This document shows, one piece after another, positions 20,596-33,025 of a stretch of 64,000 nt of DNA. Location: the NCBI RefSeq assembly GCF_921293095.1, contig NC_060253.1, positions 82,683,992-82,747,991 on the forward strand, written 5' to 3'. The translations under genes and the position numbers were made by a program. Positions within the stretch are counted from its first letter, which is position 1. Each line of letters begins with the position of its first letter. This DNA comes from Ischnura elegans (taxonomy: Eukaryota > Arthropoda > Insecta > Odonata > Coenagrionidae). The notes beneath the pieces were generated by a model. The model saw only the letters and a program-made list of their open reading frames with translations. It searched no databases and was not told the DNA's origin.

Positions 20596-22356
20596 TTCCC
20601 ACGGTAGTATATACTATGCCAACTGTGTGTAATATTCAACAATTTTGGATCAATGAAAACGTGAATTAATAACGGAAATCCTTGTGTAGGCTTTGTCATA
20701 ATTGTATAGGCTTTTATAAGGTATGATAAATAATGGTATTGGCCCGTTTTAACGCTAAGACGTAAGTATAAGTCGTTGGTAAAAAGATATTCAGCATGAA
20801 CAATAGGCACTAAGTCCACAGTCATCAGAATTTACTGTGCTACGATTTGAACAAAAAACATGAACTTATTATCATTGAATTTTTTAGTAAATAAATACGT
20901 GGGACAATAGATTTTAGATAGCTAGCTCAATTAAAACAATATTAATATTATTTTTCCATAAAATTTACACCTTTAGGCGTCTCTAGGAGAAGGGAAACTA
21001 ATACTGAGGGAAATTTATATTTGTTTGGTGTTGCACGGGAACGTTACGCCGCGCCGCTAGTCAGTTGTTTATTGGGCGTCGTAGCATGAGATCAGACGTT
21101 CGCAGGCTCCGTTCGAGTGTAGTCGTATATTACTTTGCCGCTCGCTTTTAGCGTGAACTGCGCCCAAATAGAAAGGCTGGAAGGGCGTAACGGCGAAAGC
21201 ATGTGATGCACTTTGGCCGGAATGGAAAGGGTCTTTGCCGCTGGCTGCTTTGATCCCTTGATCGATGGAAGCGAAGGCTTGAATATTAAATTGAAAAGTT
21301 TTTTAATATGAATGTATCACTGAGGTAATGACTTTACAAAATTGACGGATTTAATGTTCTCCAGATGTAAAAATGGAATTGAGAAAGGTTTTATTTTCCC
21401 TTGAAAATGTGCCCCTATTTGGCAAGGTTTTACAACTTGAAATTTAAATTAGCATTTGGAAAAAAGTAATGGAGAACGGAATCAGATGAAAAAAGGATGT
21501 TTCATTTTTTAAAGTATGTATTGAAGGGAAATTATAAATAAATGGCTAGGTTATTTGAATATTACATGTTATATTTTTAAGTATACTTATCTTTCTAGCT
21601 TTTAAAAAAATCTGTGGGCATTTTACAATTTTCTACCATTGATAATTTTAGTTTTCTTTTTCATGTGTATAATAACTGCTTCAACAACGTGTGAATAAAG
21701 AAGGCGTATTGGTTTTATTTCCCATCGCTGACTGAACGATGATTCAAATTCATTTGCTTACCCAGTGCTTAAATCATTTCTCAATATGTTATGTCTCATT
21801 GAGAGCTGTAAAAAAATTTATTCTGACAAATATAATATTTCTCCGGACAGGTGTAAAAAAAAAGTTTTGAAAAAACTTTAAAAACCTCTAAAAACATTTG
21901 TGGTCAAAATATTTTCGTCCTGCGCATGCATTATATCTACTGAATTAAAAATTCGCACAAGCTTACTGAAGTGATGGAACTGCGAGAAACTTTGTAAGAA
22001 AGTAACATGGAAAGTGTGTAATTAATTGCACATTACCCATCCGTACTCCGAAAATTTTTTTTCTAGGCATAGTTAGCGACTTTATGAGTGACATTTCAGC
22101 TGTAAAATGTCACTCATTTCATATTTTAATTTCAATTTTTTCATATGACTTTCATTAAAAATTTCATCCTTACTGTTTCGAATTTCTTTCTCCTTCTCAA
22201 TTTGATTTGAGTATTTTATTTTCACGCTTGCGTTTATTTCTGCCATTTTGCTCAGACTCACCGCCAATACGAGGTCATGCTCCAGGTTTATATTCTCACG
22301 AAATACTTCCGGGCATGTGCTCCATGCAAAACTCCTTTACCAATGAAAAAGTTCCT
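20596..22356. other. unassigned
   Basis: A GC-richer stretch at about 21040-21260 has no recognisable frame. The remainder is AT-rich without recognised repeats. Confidence 0.4.
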
Positions 22357-22905
22357 TTATTTGCAGTCATTTTTATTTTCCGCCTCTGGTGATCGTATTC
22401 CCCTTATATAGTAATTTATTGGAACGTAGTCGATGTGTATTGCAAATTCGGGACTCAAGTCACCGATGGCGGCGCTGATGTCATTTTCCAATATGGCCGA
22501 CGCATCGAAGATAGTGTCGTGATCACAAATATTGCAAAAGAGGATCCTCAAGTCGGTCTCTAAATTTTTTGTAAACCACCACGCTTTAAAAGTGTTTACA
22601 AAAGTTACCACTCGCGTCGATGACAGACAAATTGATCCAAGTTTCACATCGAAATAAGGTGTAATTAGGAGTAATAACCGAAATTTATACACATGATGGT
22701 GTGATCTACCAAATGCATTAGGTACTTTTCAATGCTATTCCTCGCAATCACAAACATTTAACTGCAAAATATTGTGGATCGCATAGCACTCATCACCGCG
22801 CCGCGGACATTTTTGAAAAACGATTAAAATGCGGCAGAAATGGCAACAGAAATGAGCCTTCTATGCGATGGAATTGGGCCTCCTCTACGTAGTCCCCTTA
22901 GTCGT
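22357..22905 (-). repeat. repeat family U, copy 1, with residual coding-like frame
   Basis: The minus-strand frame at 22357-22692 (111 codons) contains LGSICLSSTRVVTFVNTFKA and LETDLRILFCNI. Related frames at 34070-34273 (LGTLCLSATKAVTFMNAFKC) and 34679-34861 (LEADVRILFSNI) keep the same residues while bases differ, suggesting descent from a coding element. DNA similarity continues to 22905 (a GCAAAATATTG.GG block and an ATTGGGCCT(C/T)CTCTA end). I do not recognise the protein. Confidence 0.5.
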
Positions 22906-25330
22906 GATAATAAAATTGGCGTAATATCCGTCGAGCCAATGCGAAAAATAAAGTGAAATATGTCAAGAAAGATTTTTTCTCGGTTTTGAGGAAGTATTTC
23001 GACACCTAGGGGCATGGACTAGTAGTATTAAAGATTCAGGAAGTAATAAATTATGGCTGAAATATCCGCTACTAGCTAACGGCGATTACTCATGGGGTTC
23101 CTGATGACCATAAATGCGTGATTTCGATAATAAACTAAATTATTAGCAGGGTAGATGAGAAAATGTGTGATACGTTGGTTGCCTTAAACGCCTTAAACCT
23201 AAAGCCCACCGACACAGTTGATGATGAATTGTGGCTATGAATGACAATTAAAATACATATAAATTAATATGAATGCATAAAATATATTACTTAGGACGCC
23301 ATGATAGCTTAATACCTACAAAGTCACAAGAGAAATCAGAAAATACCCATGAATACCAATAGAGATTAAAGCTAACTTTTTCATTTTTTCCTAGGCTAAT
23401 ACATTTTTTTGAAATCCGAATGAACTTAAATTACGAGCCAGGCCAAATTGCTGCTATGGCAACCTCATAACATTTCATGATCAAAAGAATATATCACGCG
23501 TGTATTGTATCATAGCCTAACTTTTCTTGAACTAAAAATATATCCGATGGAAAAGTTGAAAATTTCCCGAATACTCTAAATATTTCACATTCATTGGCGC
23601 CTAAAGCCGACCACGGAAGATGATGCATATTCACTCTGATATTCATTTAGATGTTGGAATGCGTATCCTGTTGATATTTTAAATGGATTATGCATCTACC
23701 ATTTAGAATGAGTTTCCTTCCTGTTCATTTATAATATTTGTAGACTTGCTCTTGAAATATTGACCGATTTCCTTAAAAATTAAAAGAATAAATGTGCATT
23801 ATATAGTGTACATGCTTGCGATTTTTTGTTAGTAACACGAAATAAATTTCAAACGAAATATGTGGAAATTTACCGAAAGATCCTTATTTATTCCGACCAT
23901 AACTTTTGGCATTTCACGAGTAATGTATTCATCTCTAATCTTCTATGAACTTTATAGTATATTTAATTGTTCTGAATTAATACCTCTACTCTTACTAGTG
24001 TTTCACATTAATTTCTGGTTCGTGAGATTAAAACTTTAACTTAGTGAATCCGAATAAACTTAAACTAACACTCAGACGATCTTACCGATAGGTCATGTTG
24101 ACATGTCAAATGTGTAGGTTTGATGGAAAAGTGTCAGTCTATGAACTGAAGGGGCCAGAAGCAAGGGTTACAAGTGATTTTTTTCTCAACGGGGTTAGGT
24201 ACAAAAATTGATGGGAAAAACTTGTTGGCCAAGGTATACGAGTGAGTCTCTGCTCTGCGCTGACATCGAGTGGTAAATCAAATGCTATACTAAAGAACTA
24301 GCTGATCTCGTCAGCTTTCTATACCAAATTTCTATGCATGAGTTTGCTTATTAGGTGCGCAACTAATTTATCGCTGTTTTTTCAAATGAAAATACAAATA
24401 TGTTGCGAAAAATTGTTAAAAATAAATCATTCTAAGTGTTTACCATCGCTAGCTACAACTTTTCCTCATCATTGTTGCAGAACTCGAATACGGTTACGGT
24501 AAAAATGTTCATCTTTTGAGGCAATCCAGAATTCAAGCCATTTTTTGTTGTCTTCGTATGATAAATATTAATAGAAAAAAATCACTTTGTAACGTTTTTT
24601 TATTTCCTCTTCAAACTTCAAAAATGTTTTTATTACACTTTGTAAACAAACTCGGGAGCAAAGAGACACCCGCACGCACAACTATTACAATCCAACTCCC
24701 TTTACACTCCATCCCGCGCCGTCAACAACAATTGCCCCACTCCACCTCTGCTGCTCATTACTACCCGCTTCATTTTCCTCCTTCTATCCATCGTCACACC
24801 AACATCCATTCCAAAACAACTCAAAATTAAGTATTACAACCTACTAAAAATGATGCCATGGAAATTTTCCTGATTCCAAATAGTTTTTCGTGAATGTGCT
24901 TCAGATAGAGTGCAACGAGAGATATGGTAGAAGGATGGTGGGAAGTGTGTGTAGGTGGAAACGATCCAGGACGAGGAAGACGTTGGTAGGTTCGAATTCG
25001 GATGCAGGCACGTCCCGTGATTCAACGAGTGCACTTCACCCAAGAACCCATGTTCAATGTACGGTGGAAGAGAAAGGCCTAAATCCCTCCCACGCCGTAG
25101 ACAACGGGGCGCACACATATATCACACAATTCACGGCCCTGGAACACCGCCACCCAACTCCGCATTCCTCGAACGCTATGGAGAGAGATAGATGATTTGT
25201 GGGACACGGATGGCCGAATCATTGAATCGTCGAACGACAATGGGATGGTTCGCATGACTGGGCGCTTCTCATCAATGAACGTGAACTGAGGGCTTACCAC
25301 GCATAGATACATTTAAAATTTCACCCCCAA
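22906..25330. other. unassigned
   Basis: AT-rich sequence; a C-rich plus-strand patch at 24660-24830 and a GC-balanced region at 24930-25280 hold overlapping short frames on both strands without recognised products. Confidence 0.4.
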
Positions 25331-25995
25331 TAGGGTAGTTTACTTCATCAAAGAAAACGAAAGGCATTTATTACGATTCGTTACCCACCATTAGTGTATT
25401 CATAATATACAAATTATATGGTTTTCGAAATCCCAGTTTGGACGAATGGCAATGGTCAATTTTAACCGCATTTGAAAAAGGCCAGATAGGCGCCCTTGCG
25501 ATGCCACTCCACGTGACGTCACAGGGACCTAGATGCTATACGAATAGTCAGGAGTTTTACATCGTCTGAGTTTACCAATGCGTGCATGTGACACAGAGCT
25601 CAGGGAAACATCTCTTAATAATCACCTATTTAAACTGCCTATGGTTGGAAAGTTTCCTTCGTTTGATAACATATTTATAATCCTTATTTAAGCCAAGCGC
25701 TGCCTGCTAGCAGGGTACTCTGCGCTACCGCCATGCTCGGCAGCAAATAGCCTGCATCGAGCGGCGTTAATTTTCTCGCACCCAGGTGGCCTCACACAGC
25801 TGCGGCCAGACGTCACACGGGCTTTTCCCAGCATTCATACATAGCCGTTCTGTTTCGTGCGCTTGAAATTTTTCACTTTTCATTTTATCGCGAAAAATAG
25901 ATATCGATATTAAAAAATCTAAAAGCGTGAAATGCGTACTCCAGGAGTAATAATCTTTCCGTTTAGGCAATAAAAAATAATAGGAAACCACCCTA
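25331..25995. mobile_element. TIR-M element, copy 2 (most complete)
   Basis: The ends TAGGGTAGTTTAC and GAAACCACCCTA are the clearest of the three copies. TGACGTCA lies at 25514-25521 at the same relative position as in copy 1. The middle differs from copy 1 by small insertions. No transposase. Confidence 0.75.
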
Positions 25996-26240
25996 TTACA
26001 CCGTTACATATATAGTTTATTAATTACCACTCATTTTAAAGTTTTCATATCGATCATCATCATTACTGGTCTATTATCATAGGATTTGTTTGACGCAGCT
26101 CTCGCCTTAGTTATCCTATAAAGTACTCCCTTATAACCTACGTATTTCTTCTCCTCCATATCCTTCTTTACCCATTCCATACATTACACTTGAGGTCTTC
26201 CTTTTCCGTTCTTGCCAACCACTTTTACCTCGATGATTGT

Positions 26241-26604
26241 TTAAAGTACACCGGGACTAGCCACGGTGATAACTTATACGGGAGTCACCCGCAATACACA
26301 ATCGTGCGAAAGATCCCGTGGCTAGTCCTGGTATACTTTAAACTAGTCAAGAGCGAACACCTCTATGTGTTCTATTTCCCGGCCTGCTCTCTGGCTGTGG
26401 CACCGTGCGTACGATTTGGACTGCTTGTGGCATCATATGCTCAGCAGTCTAGCAACACCTTGCCCGGTAGTGTCCAAAAATATCCACAGGGAAGATTGAC
26501 GCCTCGGTAGCTTAACTGGATAAAGCACTCGACTGGAAATCGGGGGTTGCGGGTTCGAATCCCGGTCAAGGCGGATGATATTTTTCTCTGTGGATCTTTC
26601 GCAC
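26241..26604. mobile_element. SINE-B insertion with 11-bp target duplication
   Basis: TCGATGATTGT flanks both sides (26230-26240 and 26605-26615), and removing the insert rejoins the LINE-A sequence. A tRNA-like head lies at 26500-26573. The left end is an inverted partial copy of the SINE-B tail (GTGTACTTTAAAC complement, 26241-26318), immediately followed by a direct tail end (26319-26343), so the insertion is a composite or inverted-dimer product. Confidence 0.75.
26500..26573 (+). tRNA. tRNA-like SINE-B head (Ser-GGA-like anticodon, pseudo)
   Basis: It folds on paper as CGCCTCG/CAAGGCG acceptor (one mismatch), GCTT/AAGC D stem, CTCGA/TCGGG anticodon stem with loop CTGGAAA (anticodon position GGA), and GGGTTCGAATCCC T-arm. 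The A and B boxes look intact, so Pol III transcription is plausible. It lacks a Ser-type long variable arm, and sits in a SINE with target duplications, so it is not a host tRNA gene. Confidence 0.6.
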
Positions 26605-27143
26605 TCGATGATTGTCTTCATGAGGCAATCATGTCTCAAAATATGACCCATAAGGTTGTTCTATGTTCTTGTCAAGGTTTTTACGAGGCTTCTCCTCTCT
26701 CCTATTCTTCTTAGGGCTCCCTCATTACTAGCTCAATCGATCCATTTGATTCTCATCATTCTTCTGTAGCACCACATTTTGAAGGCCTCTACCCTTGATT
26801 TCTCCGCGGCTGTCATTGTCCATGACTCACTTCCGTATAGAGGCATACTCCTGACAAACTTTTTCCTTACTTCTGTGTTTAAATTTCCCGCTTGAAGTAG
26901 GTCTCTCTTTTTGTGGAATGCTCTCTTCGCTTGTGCTATTCTGCTCATAATTTATTTTTTGCTTCTCCCGTGGCTAGTGATCCTGATTCCCAAATAACAG
27001 AATTCATTCACCTCTAGTTTTTGTTTCCCTATTTTAATGCTAGCATTGACTTCTCTTCTGCTGCGCACCAATGACTTGGTTTTCTTCATGCTAATTATCA
27101 GCTGATATTTACCCATTACACTACTCATGTTTACCAGAATCTT

Positions 27144-27340
27144 GGTGCGAAGGCTTCCGCGGTGCGCTGGTACAGTAGGCAGCATTTTCCGGGTTTCACC
27201 GCGTAGTGGTTGCGTTGGTGACAACAGTTTCTCCTGCATTCCAGCAGGCGTCTTCAGGTCGAAGTGCCTTCGCCTTCACTGGAGAAACTGTTGTCACCAA
27301 CGCAACCACTACGCGGTGAAACCCGGAAAATGCAGCCTAC
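27144..27340. mobile_element. palindromic insertion with 13-bp target duplication and hammerhead-like core
   Basis: TTACCAGAATCTT occurs on both sides (27131-27143 and 27341-27353). The insert is 197 bp. Arms 27175-27234 and 27281-27340 are nearly perfect inverted copies of 60 bp. The centre holds the hammerhead-like motif at 27220-27257. A duplication this long points to target-primed insertion rather than a DNA transposase. It is probably a minimal terminal-repeat pair from a Penelope-like or retrozyme-like element. Confidence 0.65.
27220..27257 (-). ncRNA. hammerhead-like motif 3
   Basis: Minus strand: CUGAAGA (27251-27257), CG, stem II CCUGC/GCAGG, an A, GAAA (27228-27231), CUGUU, GUC (27220-27222). 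The order and spacing match the motif at 14112-14149. The other palindrome arm carries GAAACTGTTGTC but no CUGANGA, so only one strand has the full core. Confidence 0.5.
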
Positions 27341-27420
27341 TTACCAGAATCTTTTTCAAATTCATCTCAGTCTCTAGTACGATGGCTATGTCATCTTCAA
27401 ATCTTTTTTTATATATTTTT

Positions 27421-30400
27421 ATCTATGTTGATATTTTGACAGAAAATTTTTTCAAACACCCTCAATAGTTCTGTTACCATATCTTTAACTCAGGTATCAG
27501 ACCAATATGGAACATCCGGTTCTATGATTGTAACAGTACTGATCCTTTATTTTGGTTTTACGTAATTTTTTCCTGTCATTCATTGGCTCATCTGCCATTT
27601 CTTTTCTATTGCTCTCAAACTCAATTTAACAAGATTTTTTTATGCTTTTTTTCGAAAGGTTGCTAACGCGTCTTTCAGCATTGTTAACTGTGAACATGCG
27701 TTTTTCGTGCAAGTTTCTTGCCTTTGAACGACAAAGTTAGTGACTTTTTGGGAATTTGAATCGCTTATGGACTCATTACTAGAGCACACATGACACAACT
27801 ACTTCTCTATCCGCATTACTGGACCCACTTGAAAACTTCAAGTGCTTAAAAACTCTTGGTATTTTATTGCTTCCCTTTTTTGAATGCCTAAAGATATTTG
27901 GGTGAAAGGAGATTAAAGTGGTGATTTTTTCATTAGAAAATTTGGAGCGCTCGTTATTATCAATGTCTATGTAAGAAAATGACAATTTTAGATGAATTTT
28001 ATGATGACGGAGAAAATCTTCAATTTCAAGTATTTTAATCCCTAATTATTCCGTTTGTTTTTCAAATTTACTAAAGCTGAAAACCACTGCTTTAATAAAA
28101 GATCTTTTTGAACATCTCAGATTTTTAACAAGTTCGTACTTCCATGCTTTACAATGCTTCATAAACTTCGGTCTCTAACCACGTTTAAAGAACGTGTGTA
28201 AGTACAAATATAAATTTTAACTACGTATATAAATGAATGTAAGATGCCGGGTGTGGAATGAGGTGTTTATCGCTATACCTTTCGTAAGTCACCGCTCCAC
28301 CCTCTAGCATCGAATTTTGGTGTTTGTAAGTCATTTGTCTGTAAGTAATATCCAGTCAACAAAATGATAATGGGGCCATGTTTTGTATGCAGGAATAACA
28401 AAAACAGGTTGTGAACGGATTGAGTAAATATTTAGGCAGTAAAAAAAATATTCTCGTTTTTCATGTTTTTCTTGTGATCGCTTAGTTAGCTACGGTTGAG
28501 CGTATCTAGGGGGGATCCCCTGGAGGAATGAGGCTGTTAATTATTCATTGAGAGGATGTGTATGACTTGGCTCGATGTAATGGTCGAATCGGAGAAGTCC
28601 TTTGCCTTAAGTAATTTGATAATATTTACTTGTAATTCATCTATCTTTGTGGTTGCTTGTTCAGGTGCTTGCTCAGAAAGAGAATGTTTTCTCTACCGGA
28701 AATTAAGTTAATCCGTGGATTTTTGATAGTGAGCGATCTCTAGACCCATCTTCAAAATATATTTGTTTTTAGTTTATTAATTGGAATGGCCACGATATTT
28801 ATGATAGTGTTTTTATTCTTTTTTTAAATATATCTAAGTCTATTTCTCTAAAAACAAAGACCCCATTTTCTTAAGTATATTTTTTGCAGCTAGGTGACCC
28901 ATATATGCAACATACTAATATTTTAACTGACCATGATATTTATATATATATTTGTGAAACTCAACCCTTATATTTTTAAGTAAAGACTCTGCCTTTATTT
29001 AAGCAGACTGTGGCACCATCAAACGTAACAAACGTGTTATGACTGATGTGCATTAACAATAACATTTGTGTTCTCGTAACTCAAATTGTAGGCCAGTGAT
29101 GAAACCTAGCCTTACTTTAATCATGATTATTATGGTTTTACGAGCATTATAATTGCTTTTTGTTGATGTGGCATTGGTATCTTTGCATCAATTGGTATTT
29201 TTTTTGTTAACTAGGATCATGAACGCCGTAAAAAATTATTCAATATGTGGATTTTCAAAGCGAAATGAAAATGTAATAGTTGACATTGAAAAGACTATTT
29301 TTTGTTTATGATGTGACAGTTAAAAATACATATATTTATCCAATTTATCTTTCCATCGCAATTTTAACTGCCAAAACCCCCATGTACCTTGACTATAATG
29401 GCTGGCGACTCTTCAGAAGACTTAGAAAAAATAATTTTCCGGTCTTTATAGACAATATTGATGGGATAAAACTGGTTAACCTCTCACTTTACTCTTCAAT
29501 CTACGTTATTGCGTTACACCAAATTGATTCAGACTCTCTTGAGTGGAAATATATTTATCTTCAAATAATTTTATATCTTAATTTATAAGAGACAGCTGCG
29601 TGCCTTTGATGATAAATGCATTGATAGTTTTGTTAGGATGAATATTTAATGCATATATTTTCTGATAAAATCCGAACTTGGCACACGCGTTGCCATTATA
29701 TTTGTTCCCCGTATCGAGACAGTGGAATCAATCGTAACTGTTTTCCTTGGAGAGTTTTTGTGGCCTCCTTTAATCAAAAGATGGAGAAACACTATATGAA
29801 TTATTCCCCTGCTTCACAGAATTCATGTTTCATGATGCGATATTAACATCACAACCATATTGAAAGACTTTCTGTGGCTTTGAACTCGAACATGGCAGAC
29901 GCCGCCGAGGATATCAATTCTTCGTGTGTTAAGCATTTCCATAAGTTCATTTAAGGTCGTTGTGCGGTTGCCATGGAGATTCAACATCGTCTCCACCTCC
30001 TCCGAATGGACCAGGAAATCAGTAGCGTCTCAAATCGACGAATTCCTAGAAATTTATAAACTTAGGCATTCAATCGAATGCCTCTTTGAATGAGGTGCGC
30101 GAGGCATATTCGATGACGAAAATTGAGATTTATGAAGCTGGTACCTCAATTATCAATTAATTATAGTTGACGTTGGCGCAAAAATTCTGCTGAATGGCGT
30201 GGGATTTACGTTTGCAATGATTTTCTGGTTTGAAGATCTTATCAAGAAGTATATGATCCTTTGGCCGCTAGATCCTTCACCAATTGCTTAAATGCTAAAC
30301 CGTGCCGAATTTTCAATGGCATCTCTCGAAATAATCAGACCTATTTCTGTTGATAATTTGAGAAAAAAATTCTGAGATTCCCAGTTTATTTCACATTATT

Positions 30401-31048
30401 GCGATTATCACAGTGAGGAAAAAATAGATTTGCTCACAAGCGTGTGAAAAACAGTGAAACGACGTGAGCAGGTACGCGAAGCCAACGAGTTAGAAAGCCA
30501 AACAGCCAAAGCTAGAAATCGATGACCCGCTTGGCTGAAGTGCGTGACGTCATCAACTTATCTTCGAAAGGGATAAAGGGAAAAATACGGGTTTCTTTAC
30601 CCCTCAGCGTTAGTAACAATCAAAGAAGTTGGTACGAGAAGATTCCCAATATCTACACTCCTTTTCGACCCAACTTCTCCACCTCTTATGGCCGCATTGA
30701 AAGCCTTTATCCTGTCTTACTCTCACTAGACTCCGTTGCCACTTTGGCATTATGAGACCTCACTGGAATCCCGAAGGTCTCTCAGGCCGTACTCCACAGT
30801 TGATAAGTGGAGTCCCAGCTCAAATTTGTCGTCTTCGGTGGGGACGGGGATAAGTCCTCGTCTATCATACCCAAAATCGTGACATCCAGTCCCATCTGGG
30901 TAGGTTTCTCCTATCCAGGACAAAATGTCCGCACCGTCGCAATTCCGCGCTATTTTTTTTTAATATCTCTCGCAAAATTTCTTCTACGCGTGATATTGTT
31001 CTCCAGTAGCGCTAGTTTTTAATGAGTCGTGGGCCAAGATTGACAAGA
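27421..31048. other. long unassigned stretch
   Basis: No repeat or gene is recognised. At 29892-29954 a 20-codon frame opens MADAAEDINSSCVKHFHKFI, with a start that looks gene-like but no continuation. TGACGTCA at 30545-30552. A weak tRNA-like/SINE-C-like block lies near 30795-30960 (CGGTGGGGACGGGGATAAGT, compare 45950). Confidence 0.4.
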
Positions 31049-31056
31049 GTTAAATG

Positions 31057-32359
31057 CAGGGGCGCTCTGGGGTGATTGGGGGCCCTCGGCTGGGGCTCGT
31101 GATGGGCCCCACCTTACCTGGGGGGGATTTCGGTGCTCCCTCCCTATATAAAGACATTTATATGTTTAAAGTTTATGAGATATTTAGTCCATAAGTTTAT
31201 AATGACATGTCTAAAGAGCTGGATAAAAAGTTACAAAGATTACTTAATTCATGTGTAAGATATGTATTCAATTTGAGAAAGGATGTTCATGTATCACAGT
31301 ACAGATTCAGCCTTTGTTGGCTAAATCTTTGTAACCGAAGAAAATATCTACTCGGTGCTCTTCTTTTTAAGATTTTCAGAGAGAGAATCCCTAATTATCT
31401 CCGGGAAATCTTTATGAACAGATCAGTAATCACTCACATGTCATCTCGCAAAAAGGACTATTTATATTATCCTACTCCACGTACAACTACCGACCAGAAA
31501 TCATTTCTCGTAACGGCATCTAAATTTTGGAATTCTCTCCTTGAGGATCTAGAACAGAGGGGCTCCAACCATGCATTTAAATATAAATTATACATGGCTT
31601 TACTCAATGAAGAGCGAAAATAAACTCCAACAGAAAATACAGCCAACATATTCCGTGTGATGTCAAATTTCAATCCATGTTTACGTGTCTTTTCTTTATT
31701 ATTTGTGTATCAAACAACTTTATTGTTATTACTTTATATTTTCATGAACTTTATGCTTTTGATGAGCCAATTATTGTAAATTGTGTTTTGCTCTAAGGGT
31801 ATACCCAGAGCATGAATAAATATCTATTCTATTCCCCCCCCCACGGAAAATGTTTACGAAATGCATGCCTGGAAATGGATTTTGACGCTATTCTGGCACA
31901 AAAAAGCCAGATAAAAGTTAATAAAAATAGCACTTTCTTCAGAAATAAATATAATGAAAAGTGAGAATTTCACAGCGCATAAAATTTAGTAACGCATTAT
32001 GGTTCTATTATCTATTATTTAGCGTGTTTTTTTCTTAGAAACCGTGCTGAAATCTAAAAAATGCTAAAATAGCCTTTTCGAATAATCCTTTCAAAAACGC
32101 ACCAAGTTCTCTTTTATCTTTTGACACCTATATTTTATTTTTTTATATAATCTTATTACACAGAGTATGTCGTAAATAAAGGAGCCAAGGAAACGTAGGA
32201 TTTTATAACGGCAAAAAAAACTTTGGTTCAAGTACTTTTGGGTCTTTTTATTACACTTTTCATACACGCTTCACGCGAGGACGCGATATACGCGAGCGTT
32301 GTGGGGGCCCCCTTGGCTCGGGGCCCTCGGCGATCGCCGACCTGGCCAGACCGCCCTTG
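31057..32359. mobile_element. hAT-like non-autonomous element containing a LINE-C copy
   Basis: Ends CAGGGGCGCTCTGG and CCAGACCGCCCTTG are inverted with two mismatches. The 8-bp GTTAAATG is duplicated exactly (31049-31056, 32360-32367), the length expected for hAT. G/C-rich GGGGGCCC blocks lie inside both ends. The interior from about 31150 to 31835 is a LINE-C insertion. No hAT transposase is visible. Confidence 0.75.
31207..31623 (+). pseudogene. LINE-C reverse transcriptase C-terminus
   Basis: 138 codons, open to a natural stop. KLQRLLNSCVRYVFNLRKDV is the KLQxxxNxCxRxI block that follows the thumb of Jockey/I/CR1-grade LINE polymerases, and SFLVTASKFWNSLLEDLEQR is the usual C-terminal block. 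Catalytic motifs are absent: the copy is 5'-truncated, as LINEs often are. The 3' UTR runs to about 31835, ending AATAAATATCTATTCTATTC. The start Met is internal to the ancestral protein and has no meaning. A second, more decayed copy is at 55895-56540. Confidence 0.8.
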
Positions 32360-32780
32360 GTTAAATGATTGATTTTTTTGTAAATTTTAAGAATGAACGC
32401 TACCACAATTACTCCTTCTCAAACGATTTAAGTTGGATTTTAATTTCTAACATACGAGCTCTATCTCAAACTCAACTTGAGTCTGAGATCTGAAACAGCG
32501 AAGTAGAGTGAGCACTCTAGATTGAGTCAGGTTCTGACTCCTCATTGTCGACAAATATGAGGACACATCACTCCTTTACAACAGGTCGACTTTTCGCCAT
32601 CATCGTGACGTATTTTACACGCTCTTTCTTACCTTGCTTCGTTTGTTTGTCCATTTCATCGATGGAATCTTGTAAATGATTTTTAACCCTCTTCCCACGG
32701 AGGCTTGAAAATGTTCATTCCGGCATGCTTCTGATGGCAATGCAATATTCAACTTTGCTCTATTGTGCTGTGATTAATAA
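32360..32780. other. unassigned
   Basis: No feature beyond the hAT target duplication at its left edge. Confidence 0.4.
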
Positions 32781-33025
32781 AGCCTGAATAACACGATCAT
32801 TCGTTCCATCCCTCTTAGTGATCACGCGAGCGTTCGTTTTTCGCGACCGGAAAAGTGATCGCTCGAGTGATCATTTTTCTGAATCACACGGACCCACCCG
32901 CCGTCGCTTTTCGCATCATTTCCGATATCACAGCCCTTTGCCGAAGGAACTGCATCACGAAAATCTATTGCCTGAATCCTAAAATTTTAATATCACAAAT
33001 ATGTTTCAAATTTGGGATTGCCACC

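Larger units (their letters stand above)
26056..27420 (-). pseudogene. LINE-A reverse transcriptase C-terminal pseudogene, doubly interrupted
   Basis: The largest LINE-A copy in the window, on the minus strand. Reading right to left: RFEDDIAIVLETE at about 27355-27415 (the [YF]xDD catalytic motif of reverse transcriptase, with E in place of the usual A), then MGKYQLIISMKKTKSL, EVNEFCYLGIRITSHGRSKK, a stop, MSRIAQAKRAFHKKRDLL, SMPLYGSESWTMTAAEKSRV, EAFKMWCYRRMMRIKWID, and a GHILRHD block. This order (catalytic loop, thumb, LYGSE.WT motif) is that of the C-terminal half of RTE/CR1-grade LINE polymerases. Insertions at 26241-26604 and 27144-27340 split it. Stops, frameshifts and the missing N-terminus and endonuclease make it dead. 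Confidence 0.8.

Noticed and set aside
26500..26573. functional tRNA-Ser gene
   Set aside because: Lacks the long variable arm, has acceptor and T-stem mismatches and sits inside a SINE with target duplications.
29892..29954. MADAAEDIN... small ORF
   Set aside because: Start looks gene-like but only 20 codons, no splice donor or homologous continuation.
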